64,000 nt of DNA, taken from assembly GCA_037157565.1 (NCBI GenBank), contig JAZHRO010000073.1, positions 97,256,001-97,320,000 on the forward strand, written 5' to 3'. Below, one piece after another: positions 33,405-44,767 of this stretch. The position numbers were made by a program, and so were the translations under genes. Position 1 is the stretch's first letter. Every line of letters begins with the position of its first letter. The stretch comes from Thalassia testudinum (taxonomy: Eukaryota > Streptophyta > Magnoliopsida > Alismatales > Hydrocharitaceae). The notes beneath the pieces were generated by a model, which worked only from the letters and a program-made list of their open reading frames with translations, was not told where the DNA came from and made no database searches.

Positions 33405-35350
33405 CAAACAGAAAGAGTTAGGCCCTAAAAATATGTGTAACTACACGAGCCTAGAAAATAGATAGCCACAGATGTTGACGAGCTGATGATGCAGCGTGAT
33501 TCCAAATGCTAGCTAGAAGATACGAAATAGAGAACCTCGTAGGCTACCTGGGGAGGTCTAGGAATAATAAAAAGAACATGAAAACGGACCTCCCAAAATG
33601 GAATAAGTGGAGGATAACAAGGGTCCTCCAAAGCAGGAAGGGTTTTAAAAGATATAAATATAATAATTTTAAACCCTTGAATGGCGAGACTAAAAGTACA
33701 AGCATCAATCCACACTCGCCATTCTACCCGAGGAAGTACTGGCCTAATATGCTCCCCAGAAAGAATGTATTTGAGCAGAGACATGAGCCAAGGATTGGTT
33801 AGGGAGTGTAAGGGTTGTTTGTGGTGTTGGGAGGTAATGATTAAGTCCAATGAGGGCTTAGTCGGTGTCGAGTCCAATTCCAACAATGATTTAGATTGTG
33901 TATTCTCCCTAATAATTATTGCATAAAAATTCACGTCACCCTACCTATCATTAATGATCGTAGTCATATTTTCACCTTCCAGTATATGTGAATCAATGGT
34001 GCACTCCAAATTAAATTCTTTTTGATGGCAGGGTCGAAGCAACAGAATCATTATCATTAATTTCATTCCCGGATTCTTTTGGTTCACTTGAGTTTTTGGT
34101 AGGGTGTATAGGTGATTCACCAATAATGATAGGAGTTGGATCAGTATCCTCAATTATTTCTGAAGGAGGATCAGTCTTAATGTTTTGGAGTAAGCCTATA
34201 TCACTCAATTTTTTTTTCTTCTTGGGGCATAAATCCTCAATTGATGTGTATTGTTCCCAAGAGTCTCTCCTAGGCTTCTCACTGTTGTGTTCGTCCTCCT
34301 CCAATATCAACTCCTGGTTTTGCGGAGAATGACTCTCAAAATCAAAACTAGGGAGGAATCTAGATTTCACCAGATTATTTATATCCTCAGGGGGTAAGTC
34401 CTCGAATAACACATAATCCCCTTGTGATTCACTCCATATTCTAGTGCCAGGTTCCTCCAACGAGTTATCATCCTCCTCTAAAATAGACTCTTTGTACCCC
34501 TGAGGCCAAAATTAATCCAATTCATCCCCCATTCCCTTAGGGTCACCTTCATTGGGTGCATTTAAATCCTCAGAATGTTCATGATAGGTGTTGATTCCCT
34601 AAGTGGAGGGTCAGGATTGGGCTCATAAAGGGTAGAATGGGGTTCCACCAGATGATTAATAGGGGAAGTGATATGAACAATATGACCTTTACCTGGGTTA
34701 TCAAGGGTAAGGAAAATACTGTCATCAAAGTCAAGGTCCTCAAGAGATACCATCTTCCCTTTCTTTTAACTTCAATATAGCTCGGGTGGATAATCACTAG
34801 GATCGTTCCCCTCTAGTGGTCATGTCTCATGGGGAGATTCTAAGTGAAAGCTACTCAAAATGGGATCCCTATTGTCATTGGTTTCCTCAGAATTATTTTC
34901 ATGGTCACAGTTGTACAGGTAGGGATCAGAATCATTAGTAAGAGCATAGCTAAGCTGTCTAATTTCCTTATTCAATTGTTGACTATTCCTCAACATCTCT
35001 CCCATAGACTCTATCATTTCCTTTTGTTGTTTTCACATTTCTATCATAAAAAGGAGAGACTACTACTATCAAATTGGGGAGGATAGTCAATCTTGGGCTC
35101 TGGTTGCCTAGAGGTATTGGTCCAAACTCGATAAGGAAAATCATGAACGGTCACATGCTTTTCAAAGTAGTTGGGATTCCATGGGTGGAAAATCCCGCTC
35201 CTAGGCTCTGCTCAAAAGTGGGTGTTATCAGGCCAGTACTCCCAAGATAGGAATATGAATATCCCATGAATTGTCAATGTACCCATCAAAGGATGGATAT
35301 GCTCGGGGCATGGGATCCTAGTTAAAATGATAGGAGTAAGGGTAGTCCAT
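33405..35350 (-). pseudogene. Unknown ORF of element E (sister of the D ORF)
   Basis: The start codon at 35350-35348 opens MDYPYSYHFN, then a TAG where D has CAG. Frames change several times. The best parts are 34460-34011 (149 codons, acidic, with PRRDSWEQYTSIEDLCPKKK) and 33934-33509 (141 codons, with SGEHIRPVLPRVEWRVWIDA and LEDPCYPPLIPFWEV). No gag, protease, RT, RNase H or integrase motif is visible. A gag-like coiled-coil segment (MLRNSQQLNKEIRQLSYAL) lies at about 34930-35000. D keeps the same order and reading direction at 54655-56593. I do not recognise the product. Confidence 0.6.
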
Positions 35351-36814
35351 TTCTTTTAATTAAATGGTTTAACTCTGTTAGGACTTAGATAGATTAGAAA
35401 GAAAAGAAACTTCTAGAGAGCTTTATCACACACACGCCAAGCAAACACAAGGCAAGAGGTCTTTTGTTGATTTAAAGTTATTTAAGTCCTCTTCCTACTC
35501 TTCAGCTTTGCCAAATATAATCAAGGCAGTGTTTCTCCGTTCCCACGTAAGTGGTATAAGAGAAATGAGGTGCTTGAAATTTCTAGTCAATGCCTGTTAA
35601 GAAGATTAAGGTTACTTTTAGTCCTTTTTGGGTGATCAATCAAGTTGTCAAACAATTACACACCCTAAATTGACCTTCGAGTGCCCTAAAGACGTACACT
35701 TTGTTGCAATGATATTCTCTAATGCTCAAGTAAAAGGGTACTCCAAGGATGGAACCAAGGGATGCAAGTAGGGCAAACCCTTCCTTTGAGGCATTGCGTT
35801 AGCGGTGCCTCTTAACTACCCTTGAATTCCTTTAAAGGGTGTCCCCCTCCTTAGAGTATCAAGTCACTCCGGCAAAAGTTAATATTACCATCACAGAGTG
35901 AGATAGGAGGGTTTGCACTGATAAAGAGATCGATGCCTATAGCCTTAAGGGTCCAAGTCCTAGTGTAGTGCCTATAGTGCATACTCAGTGCAGGAAGTGT
36001 GCATCACACCGCGAAAAGTATTTTTCGTTTGAAATTCACAGTCATGTTATTCAAACACTTAGTGTATATTTTTTTTCTTGTTTTCAAGAAGTAATGTGAC
36101 CACTTGATTAATATTTTCAAATCAGCTTAAATGGTCTTTTTTAATTATGTCCAAATACAATGCGTGTGCAGATAACTGATGCATAAGAAAAGACGTACCT
36201 TACTCCAGCTCTCATTAGTGTAGGATGCTTACAATGCAAAAAGAAAAGCTAGATGCCACTCATTCAATCCTAGATGGTCGCCCTATAGATATGTAGCTTC
36301 TAGTAGGCATTCAAATTTTTTTATATTTTATTTTAACAATAACAAGCAAACAAACCAAATCTGACTAACTAACTAACCAACATGCAGTTCAAACAATTAG
36401 AATAATCCTATAATATAAATAAAATGGGAACACTCTTCTAAAAATATGCTCCCGCATACAATAGCGATAAGCAATAAAAGCATTAGGAACAGGTTCCCAA
36501 AAATGCCCAACACTGGTCCACAAGACAAAAATTAAATTTCTAAGGTCTATCTTGCCTGATCTAAGTCTAAATAGATCTTCGATCGCCAATCCTCCTTCCC
36601 ACGTGTGGGATCAAGGCCTACGTACTCTTGCTGCTACCCTCTAGGTGGCGTCAAGGTCCACAAAAAATATCACCTCCATTGTGTATGCCTGTCGCGTTCG
36701 TTTCCTCCAAATAGATGTACCTTGCATAGGAAAAAGAAATAGATCAATGTATGTATGGCCCCAATTAGAAATTACTACGAACAGGAAATATGTGCAAGTT
36801 TACTAGGCCCATTG
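35351..36814 (-). other. Leader of element E
   Basis: Non-coding. Parts match the inverted D leader, for example GACGCCACCTAGAG (near 36655) and the GATCCCA..CACGTGG block. No gene. Confidence 0.6.
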
Positions 36815-36834
36815 CCTCCCCGGCAAGGGTGCCA
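36815..36834 (-). promoter_or_regulatory. Primer-binding site of element E
   Basis: The minus strand reads TGGCACCCTTGCCGGGGAGG, two bases past the LTR end: tRNA-Asp type. Confidence 0.8.
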
Positions 36835-36836
36835 TT

Positions 36837-38248
36837 TGACAAGTCCATCTTTAGTTTCATTAAAACTTTAAACATAAAATGACGTATCGTTGTAAAGTTT
36901 TTTGTGGTGGAAAATCAACTATCAAAACATTTAATATTTCTAACCACAGTGATTAGGTCGTATACACAAGGAGGATCCAGCCAAATAAACTCGTTATTAT
37001 CAAAATGCATTGTTCCCTCATTATTTCCCTCAAAAATCAAGTTAAGATTCCTTTTAAACTAACTAATCAATAACATGATATGTTGAAATCGTCATTATGT
37101 AAAACAAGAGGGAGATGCTCATAAAATCATCAGAATAAAATATCATTATCTAAAAATTCAAAGTAGCGGGAATGGCAGTTAATGTAAATATTATTTCCTT
37201 ACAAAATAGAGCTTTTGCTCCCTCTTTTCCTCGCACGCATGGAGGAGGGGCTGCTGGCCAGCTTGCGAGCTGTGGAGGTGCACTGGAGGACAGGTGTTGA
37301 GTTGGTCATTGACATGGTGGTGCTGGGGTCGAGGAAGAAGGTCGACGGAGTTCAAAGGCTTTGCTACTCGCTGCGGCATTTGGGTTCTTTTGTGCGATGG
37401 ATGGTGGAACAGGGGGTGGTCTGAAGGAGAGGAGGAGATGAGGGAATGGGTTGTGGGTTTTGGGGTTCGAATGAGGGCAGTGAGGCGTGATGGTGATTGG
37501 CGGCGAGTAAGTTGAGGAAGGTGAGGGAGAGGGGGGAAGGACGGTGGTGGTGTTGGGTTGAGTTGCAGGTGCTGGTGGTAGTGGGTCACATAAAGAAAGA
37601 AGAGGAAGAAGATGAAGGTGATGTGTTTAGGTGATGGCAGTGGTGTGCGTGTGCACCCTGTCACAGTGCACACATGATTGGCGGCGTTGGGGGCATGGCA
37701 GAGTATGCAAAGTCCACAGTGCAGGCTTGTTTCAAGGTGTACGCAGGTTCCCTAGTGCAGGGATGGAGGAGGATAGAGGAGATCCCTGCAAGGGGGCTGG
37801 AAGAACTCTCTCTCTGTTGGCCCTCTCTCTTTTTAAAAGTCCCCTAGTTTGTTCCTTCAGCCGCCGACTTCTCCATCCTCTTGCAAACATCACAAGTGGT
37901 TGAAACCAATGGATAAGTATTGGTCGATCTTTATCAGACGTCTAACTTTATCATTAGATGTCTTATAAAATGTGAAGTCAAGAAATTTGTCTGGGCAATT
38001 CCTAGGCGTCCATCCTTAGCTCCAAACATCTTATAAACGTAGAAATGTCGTGCGAACTCTTGTACCTAGCCTGCATTGATAAAATAAATTATATTATCAT
38101 AACATATGTTATTAAACGTAAAATTAGAACACAAAATTAAAAGTAGGCTAAGGTAAATTACCATTTAACTCCTACTCAATTAATAATTAAGGACAACTAA
38201 TTAAAGAGTAATTAAGCTAAATAATGATCTACTAAAGTGGACTTATCA
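36837..38248 (-). repeat. 5' LTR of element E
   Basis: On the minus strand it starts TGATAAGTCCACTTTAGTAG (38248) and ends GATGGACTTGTCA (36837). 1412 bases, lacking the block of about 150 bases found in the 3' LTR. An LTR frame of 160 codons (37673-37191) parallels the one at 22204-21449. Confidence 0.85.
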
Positions 38249-39000
38249 CCTTCTGCATTTGGTGCAGATCCTTAAGAGATGCATCAAGGTAAACCTGGTT
38301 CTCTCCTGGGAAATGTGCTACTTCATGGTTATTGAGGGCATCATTCTTGGACAGCTTGTCTCTAAGTGAGGTATCAAGGTCGACTAAGCGAAGGTGAATC
38401 TGATCTCTAAATTACCTGTGCCTAACTCGGTCAATGACATCAGATCGTTCTTAGGGCACGTCGATTTTTATCACCAATTCATATCTGATTTTTCCAAAAT
38501 CTTGACCTCTTGATGAATCTCCTCTCGAACGACACACCTTTAGAGATGATGAGTGAGTGCATTCACGTGTTTGAAATCTTGAGTGATCGAGTCACCCAGC
38601 CACCAATCCTACAATCTCCTAACTGGTCTCATCCCTTTGAGATCATGTACGATGCATCTAATTGCCCAGTAGGAGTGGTGGTGGGTTAGAAAATCGACGG
38701 GAAACCAGTGGTCACATATTACACCAGCAAGACACTGGACGAGGCTTAGTGTAATTACACGATTATAGAGAAAGAGCTGCTAGCTGTAGTATTTGGTCTG
38801 TAGAAATTCAGACCACATCGCTTGGGTTCCCACGTCATCATATACTTGGATCACACTACAGTGAAGCACTTACCCATGAAGGATGCAAAGCCTAGATTAA
38901 TCTGTTGAATCTTGCTTTTGCATGAATTCGATCTTGAAATACGCAACAAGGTGGGAAAGCAGAACATGGTAGCTGACCATTTGTCTCGCCTTCCGTCTTC
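38249..39000 (+). pseudogene. pol: C-terminal RT and RNase H of A2
   Basis: Resumes the RT cut at 21096: HLVQILKRCIKVNLVLSWEM, then a decayed FLGH..FYHQFISDFSKI. RNase H follows with ASNCPVGVVVG, VVTYYTSKTL, and the 38912 frame with VGKQNMVADHLSRLPSSVID. Several stops. Confidence 0.8.
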
Positions 39001-40300
39001 GGTTATTGACCCGTCCGAACCTATTACCGACCACTTTCCAGATGAGCATCTCTTGGCCATTAATGGACTTCCTTGGTCTGCCGACATCGTGAACTACTTG
39101 ATTACGAGGAAAGTCCTACTAGATTGGGCAACTTCCAGGTGGGACAAGCTAATTTTTGATGCAAAGTATTATGTCTAGGAAGATCTATATCTATTCCACA
39201 TCAGCAATGACCAAGTGATCTAGAGATGCATTCCCAATGACGTGGTCAACGACGTCATCTCATTTTGTCATGACCAGGCCTGCGATGGCCGTTACTCTAG
39301 GCATAAAATTGTAACAAAAATCCTACAATGTGGGTTCTTTTGGCCCACCATGTTCAAAGATGCACAATCCTATTGTAGGGTATGTACCCATTATCAGACC
39401 CTCGGCAACATGGGCCCGCCCGATATGATGACCTTAAATCCGATCATTGTGTGTGAAATCTTTGACATATACGGAATTGATTTCATGGGACCCTTTCTAG
39501 GATCTAACAGCTTCGAGTACATCTTACTCACTATTGATTATGTCTCAAAGTGGATCAAAGCCATCGCCACTAGAGCAAACGATCATAAAGTTCTTCAGTT
39601 CATTTAAGAGAACATCTTTTCCAAATTTGGGGTTCCAAAAGCCATCATCAGTGATGGCGGGTCTCATTTCGCAAATGTGCACTTCCAGTCCCTAATGAAA
39701 AAGTACGACGTGTCACATCATATCTCGACTCCTTATCACCGCCAGACTAATGGATTGGTTGAGCTATCAAATCGGTAGATCAAGAAAATCCTTCAGGTCA
39801 CTGTTCGGCCTGACAGGAAGGATTAGTCTACCCACCTTCTGGAAGCCTTGTGCCCCTATAGGATCGCCATATAACCTAGTTAGGAATGTCTCCCTTCAGA
39901 CTCGTGTACGGGAAGGCATGTCACCTCCCTGTAGAAATGGAGCACAAAGCCTACTGGGCAATACAGAAGTGTAATATGGATCTCATGGAGGCTGGAATCC
40001 ACCGTTGGTTGCAAATGAGCGAGATTGAGGAATTATGCAATGATGCGTACAAGAACTCGTGCATCTATAAAGAGTGGGTCAAAGCCTTCCAGGACAAGCA
40101 CATTTCACAAAAATCCTTCCACCTAGTCAGAAAGTGTTACTCTTCGATGCCAAACTCAAGCTCTTCCCAGGAAAACTTAGATCAAAATGGATTGGACCAT
40201 TCCTCATGAGACGAGTGTTTGGAAATGGATCCGTCGAAATTAGCAAACTCAACACAAATCAGAACCATTTGTCATGAACGGTCAAAGACTCAAATCCTTC
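39001..40300 (+). pseudogene. pol: Integrase of A2
   Basis: The zinc region HDQACDGRYSRHKIV...CRVCTHYQ (39270-39400) is followed by a catalytic core with YGIDFMGPFLGSN (Asp), AIISDGGSHF (Asp; the usual R or N is now G) and NGLVELSNR (Glu). The C-terminal part has [20 protein letters not shown] at 39886 onward, then a stretch with [20 protein letters not shown] in another frame. Stops at 39605 and 39777. Same lineage as A1 but a distinct family. Confidence 0.85.
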
Positions 40301-41392
40301 TTCGAACTCACCGACTCGAATTTGGCTGCAGTATCTTTTAATCTCCACTCTCCTTGAGCTGCATTGCACCCAGCTAATGGCATTAAGCTTAGTGCTTAAC
40401 AGGAGGCAACCCATCATTTTTTGAAAAAAAATCAAGATCCTTTTGACCTATCTTTTTGCTGAAATCATATTGCACTTTAAGGTTCATCCGTTAGAACAGC
40501 TAACTCCACCTTTGATACTTGTATCAGAGCAAGAAATCATCCACAACAAACTTATTCTATTGTACGATCTAAATTGAACTTGAACCCACCTAATTTACAA
40601 TGAGAACACTGCAAATCTTACGCATTGGGCGTATTAAAGTGCAAAATGCTGTGAGAATCAATTTATGGAGGGGTTTTATTAAAAGAAAAGAAGGGGAGAG
40701 ATCAAAGTGAACAGAATTGAAAACAACTAAGGAGAGAAAAGAAAAGAAAAGGAAAGAAAAGAGAAAAAAGGGAGCAATAAAAAAAAAGAAATGAGATAGT
40801 GCCTTATAATGGTTTATGGAATTTATCAAACTTCTAGGCTAGATCGGATGATGAATTAAGACCTGGAAGGCTAAAACTTAGGAGATTAGTGACAAGTACC
40901 GACCTTAGGCCTCTTGGAACAATTTTCAGGGTTTAAACACTCAAGTATTCGTTAAGATCCAGATTAGTCCTCAAGGGGTTGAGGAAAGTGCGAAGTTGAT
41001 GTATTAAGTCTAAGGCTTAGGGATTATTCGGCCTCATTGCCTGCCCTATGGTTTGCGGGACTTGGTAACCTAAGCACCCAAATCCACACACTAGTCTGGT
41101 TTAGTGCACTTAATGAAGAAATCATGCCAAAAGTGTTCTATTCTGAGAAAATTGTCCTGAAAATCTAGCTTAGTAGTGGCTTGATGACACAAGTTGATTA
41201 GATGAGTTCCCGACGTGTAGTGGAAAATTTCCCTCGAAGATGCATAATAACATATTGTCTCCTCGGTGCTTGTCTCCTAGGATATCTAAATATCCTACTA
41301 AGGGCATGTAAGCATCTTGTGCTGGTCAAGTGCCATGAGTGGGATTATCCTGAAATGTCGATTGCCAGGGATTGAATTTAGCTATAGAATGC
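40301..41392 (+). other. 3' non-coding region of A2, cut by element D
   Basis: Contains an AGGAGGCAACCC motif (about 40401-40412) like the hairpin loop of B-E, a purine-rich tract (40680-40800), and a segment (41205-41290, GAGTTCCCGACG...CTCCTCGGTGCTTG) resembling the C 3' region near 50030-50100. No gene. PPT and 3' LTR would lie right of the window. The last five bases, AATGC, are the likely target site of D. Confidence 0.6.
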
Positions 41393-42492
41393 TGATAAGT
41401 CCACTTTCATGGACTGTTATTTGGCCTAAGTATTCTTTAATTAGTCATTCTTAGTTGATATTTGATTAGGAATTAAGTGGGAATTCAACACAGTCTGCAT
41501 AACAATTTATGCATCAATTTTATACTAAATAACATATGATATGTTATGATAATCATTTGGTTGATGCAGGCTAGGCACGTGACACCTGAAGGCATCTGGC
41601 AGATGGCCAAAATCACTCTATAAGATGTTTGAAGCTTAATTTGAACGTTTGAAAATCTCCATCGAGAACCACTTCTATCTGCACATTTTAATACGTTCGG
41701 GACATCAATCTAGTGTCTGATAAAAAACGGTCATCCTTTTCTACTGTTCCAACCACTCGCATTCTTCGCGGGTGGTTGGAGAAGCTTTTGGTGGAAGCAA
41801 ACAGAAGAGCCCTTTTTAAGAGGCGAGCCATCCACAGAGAACACGATCCTTCCCCTTGTAGGGATATTCATCATCGCCACCACCGGTACCGTGGCTGGAC
41901 CGAACACCATGGTCGGAGTGTGCACTGTGACCAAAAGCGTACCTCCATCTCCACTCATCCTCCATGTCGCTGGTCGCATGGTGATAGCATGCAGCCATAA
42001 CACCACCATCGCCATCATTGCACCCGCTCGCAGCACCATAGTAACAGCCTTGTGCATGCCCTCGTGCCTCCCAGCCATCGGGCCCTTGTGTGCTCCTTCA
42101 CGCACATGCACACCCAATAGCGCATAGTCGGCCCCCTCTTCTCCTTCATTCTTCTTCTTCTTCTACCCATCCACCATCACTGTTACAAGAAAAAGAACCC
42201 AAAGTGTAGCAACGGTAGTATCTCCATCGAGTGTCCTCCAACCACCAACCTTAGCTCCAACTCACTTCGACATACCCAAGCATCGTAGCAAGAATCCTCG
42301 CCGATCGCAAGCTCTAGTCGACACCTCACGCAAGACTATAGGAGTTCCTCCTTTCGCCAGCAACTCGATCACCGCCAGCCTCTCCTCCTCCAACCAACAA
42401 TCTTCGGCCTCCACCCGATGATGCACCACCACCATCACGAAGCCTACCCTCCGGTGGACCTTCTCTACCAAAGCCACCAGCCGACGGTGGAC
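41393..42492 (+). repeat. 5' LTR of D, part 1
   Basis: Collinear with 58295-59398. The GC-rich R/U5 region starts after a weak TATA (TTTTTAAGAGG, about 41814-41824). The element C insertion follows the duplicated TGGAC (42488-42492). Small frames here are overlapping shadows. Confidence 0.85.
42488..42492. repeat. Target-site duplication of element C, left copy
   Basis: TGGAC. The unbroken D 3' LTR reads GGTGGTGGACCTCC at this site, confirming the empty-site sequence. Confidence 0.9.
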
Positions 42493-43484
42493 TGATAAAC
42501 ACCAGTTTATCATCATTTTTATGCTTTAAAACTAACCTAGCTCTTAGGATTTTTCTCCGCAAACGGGTTTTTGGGCTGCATTTAGGCATAAATTAGGATA
42601 GGCATGCATTGCATTTTTCTATTGTTGTTTTAATGTGTTTTTGTGAGTGTTAGGGATGTACAGATTCACAGATCCCTAAAACCTTAGCACTCAAGAAGGC
42701 AATTGGTGAAGGAGAAGCCCAGACTAGTTGGAACCTAGCTTGATCCAGCTCACCATAGCTGGAACCTAGCTTACTTGAACTAGGGTTAGCTCATCCCAGC
42801 TCCATTCAGCTAATCTTAGCTGGATGGCAGCTCAAGAGAGTTCACCTTAGCTCACCCTAGCTCAAGTCAGCTCAGATCCAGCTCAACTTAGCTGAGTCTA
42901 GCTCATCTCAACTCCCACCAGTTCACAGGGAGCTCTAGCTAGCTCAGCTGAGTTGACAGGAGTTCACCCCAGCTCAGATCCAGCTACATTCAGTTCCACT
43001 CAACTCCAGCCAGCTGAAGAAGAATTCATCTCAGCTCAGGAAGCTCAAGTCCAGCTCCCGGGGACTCAGCTTAGCTCAACTGAGTTGAGCTAAGCTACCT
43101 TAGCTACCTCAACCAGCTTGATTCTCCCCGGGAGCACCAGACCTAGCTCACCTCAGCTCATTTTGGTAGAAGCTAGCTCACTTTAGCTTGGCTTAGTAGC
43201 TAGCAAAGAACTAGCAAGCTAAGCCAGCTAGAGTAGCCCCATGCCAGCCTCTTCAGTAGCAGCCAGCTCCAGCTCCAGCTCCAGACTCTCCTCCTCAGCT
43301 CTTTCCTCCAAACCCTAGCTCCAACACCTTCTCCTCCACTCCACCTTTAGTTAAGCTAGCTTAGCTTATCTTAGCTTAGCTTAGCATAGCTAACAACCGG
43401 CTCCTTGGCCATTCATTACCTCCAAAATCAACCCTAGCTAGCTCCACCAACTCAAGCCTACCTAAGCTAGCTACTCTACTCAAG

Positions 43485-43771
43485 TTGGCGCCACCTCCTA
43501 GCCATCCCTTCACCCCATTATCTCCACCAAAAGACACTTCAAGTTGGCGCCAAAAACCTCCCCTAACCACCTCTATATTGGCGCCACTTTCAGCCCCTTA
43601 AATCCACCCTACACCTACCCACATAAGCCATCCTAGCCATCCACTTACCCCCCCTTCTAGAACCTTAAGGTGGCGCCACCTAATGACCTTCTAGAATGCC
43701 CATTTTGGCGCCAACACCAAAGGGTGTCAACACCCATAACTACCCCTTGGTGCCCTTTAAGGTGGCGCCAA
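43485..43771. promoter_or_regulatory. Cluster of six GGCGCC palindromes, C 5' LTR
   Basis: TTGGCGCCAC (43485), TTGGCGCCAA (43544), TTGGCGCCAC (43578), GTGGCGCCAC (43670), TTGGCGCCAA (43705), GTGGCGCCAA (43762). Two are exact TTSSCGSSAA E2F sites; all lie 90-380 bases upstream of the TATA box. Confidence 0.55.
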
Positions 43772-43856
43772 CTCTCCTTGGCCATGGGATCTCCAACCAC
43801 CTCCATCAACTCATCTTGGCCATCCATTTCAAAGGTCACCATAGCCCCGCTCCTAT

Positions 43857-43867
43857 TCTATAAAAAG
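43857..43867 (+). promoter_or_regulatory. TATA box of the C 5' LTR
   Basis: TCTATAAAAAG, the same place as in the 3' LTR and in B. Confidence 0.7.
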
Positions 43868-44747
43868 CCACCACCTACCACCATTTTTGGGCATCCTCCC
43901 TTAGTATATTTTCTACCTAAACCACCTATACCTACGGCCAAGAAGGAGTAGAGAAGGAGATTAAAGGGGCACATCACCAGCCCTTTTGGTGCCTTCTTCT
44001 CCCCACTCTCTTCAACTTGAGCCACGCCAAGGAGGAGGACTCTCCCACTTCAAGGAGAACGGCCAGGAAAAGGAGAAAAGCTTAGGGTGGACGTCCACCC
44101 TTGGAGAGAAACTTAGGGCAAGCCCCCTTAGGGCTTGCCTTGGAGGTCATCACCTTGGCGGAGTACTGTAAGGAAGGAGTTGAAGGATTCTTTTCAAGCT
44201 TGGGAGCCACCAACCTTGGAGCAAGAAGCCCTCTTCTTCACCATCTATTTAGAGGATTTGTGATTTCTTTCTTTATTTCAATTATCTAGTAGTAGAAGCA
44301 TTCCTCTACTAGGCATTTTTGTTAAACACTTTATCAATTATCTAGTTGCCTTCTTCGCATATCTTGTTTGCATTTCTATTTGCTTATTTTCAGCATTCTT
44401 CACTTCCTCTCCCTAATTATTCTAGGCATCCACTTGCCTAGAGTGAGCTTAGGGAGAGGCTCTACTTGCTACTTTAGAGTTGTTTACTTAATTGGAAGTG
44501 TAAACACTTTTCCCGCCATCAGTTCGCATGTTGCCTTAGTTCAAAAATAAAGAAAAATGGTATATTGAAAGTTACCAAAAAGAAAGTTGAGATATATTCC
44601 AAGCAAGAGAATCACTATTGCAAACATTTGGCCTCCTTGGACGACCCTAGATACTCCCCTATCTAGGAATATAAATTTAAGAATTGATCGATTTTACGCG
44701 TTACAACGACGTATTTTAACAAACCGCGTGAAATCGCTATCACTTTT

Positions 44748-44767
44748 TGGCGCCGTTGCCGGGGAGG
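44748..44767 (+). promoter_or_regulatory. Primer-binding site of element C
   Basis: TGGCGCCGTTGCCGGGGAGG. The first 17 bases are complementary to the 3' end of plant tRNA-Asp. Confidence 0.9.

Larger units (their letters stand above)
21097..38248 (-). mobile_element. Element E: inverted non-autonomous LTR element with no gag-pol, holding element B
   Basis: On the minus strand: 5' LTR (38248-36837), PBS (36834-36815), leader, one long decayed ORF (35350 to about 33405), 3' non-coding region, PPT (22676-22662), 3' LTR (22661-21097). The 3' region is split by element B. The flanks CCTCT (21092-21096) and CCTTC (38249-38253) look like a mutated target duplication inside the A2 RT. LTR divergence exceeds 10% by eye, so it is old. 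It is the inverted sister of element D, with matching LTR starts, ORF and 3' region. Confidence 0.85.
42493..44742 (+). repeat. 5' LTR of element C
   Basis: Starts TGATAAACACCAG, ends CGCTATCA. AGCT-rich U3 (42735-43400), E2F-type cluster (43485-43771), TATA at 43857-43867, and a stem of GTGGACGTCCAC in the transcribed part (near 44086-44099). Confidence 0.92.

Noticed and set aside
43376..43951. Duplicate gene pair (43376-43570 with 51671-51865 and neighbours)
   Set aside because: The identity is explained by the two LTRs of element C.
44748..44767. tRNA-Asp gene fragment
   Set aside because: Only the 3' terminal complement is present, at an LTR boundary: a primer-binding site, not a tRNA gene.
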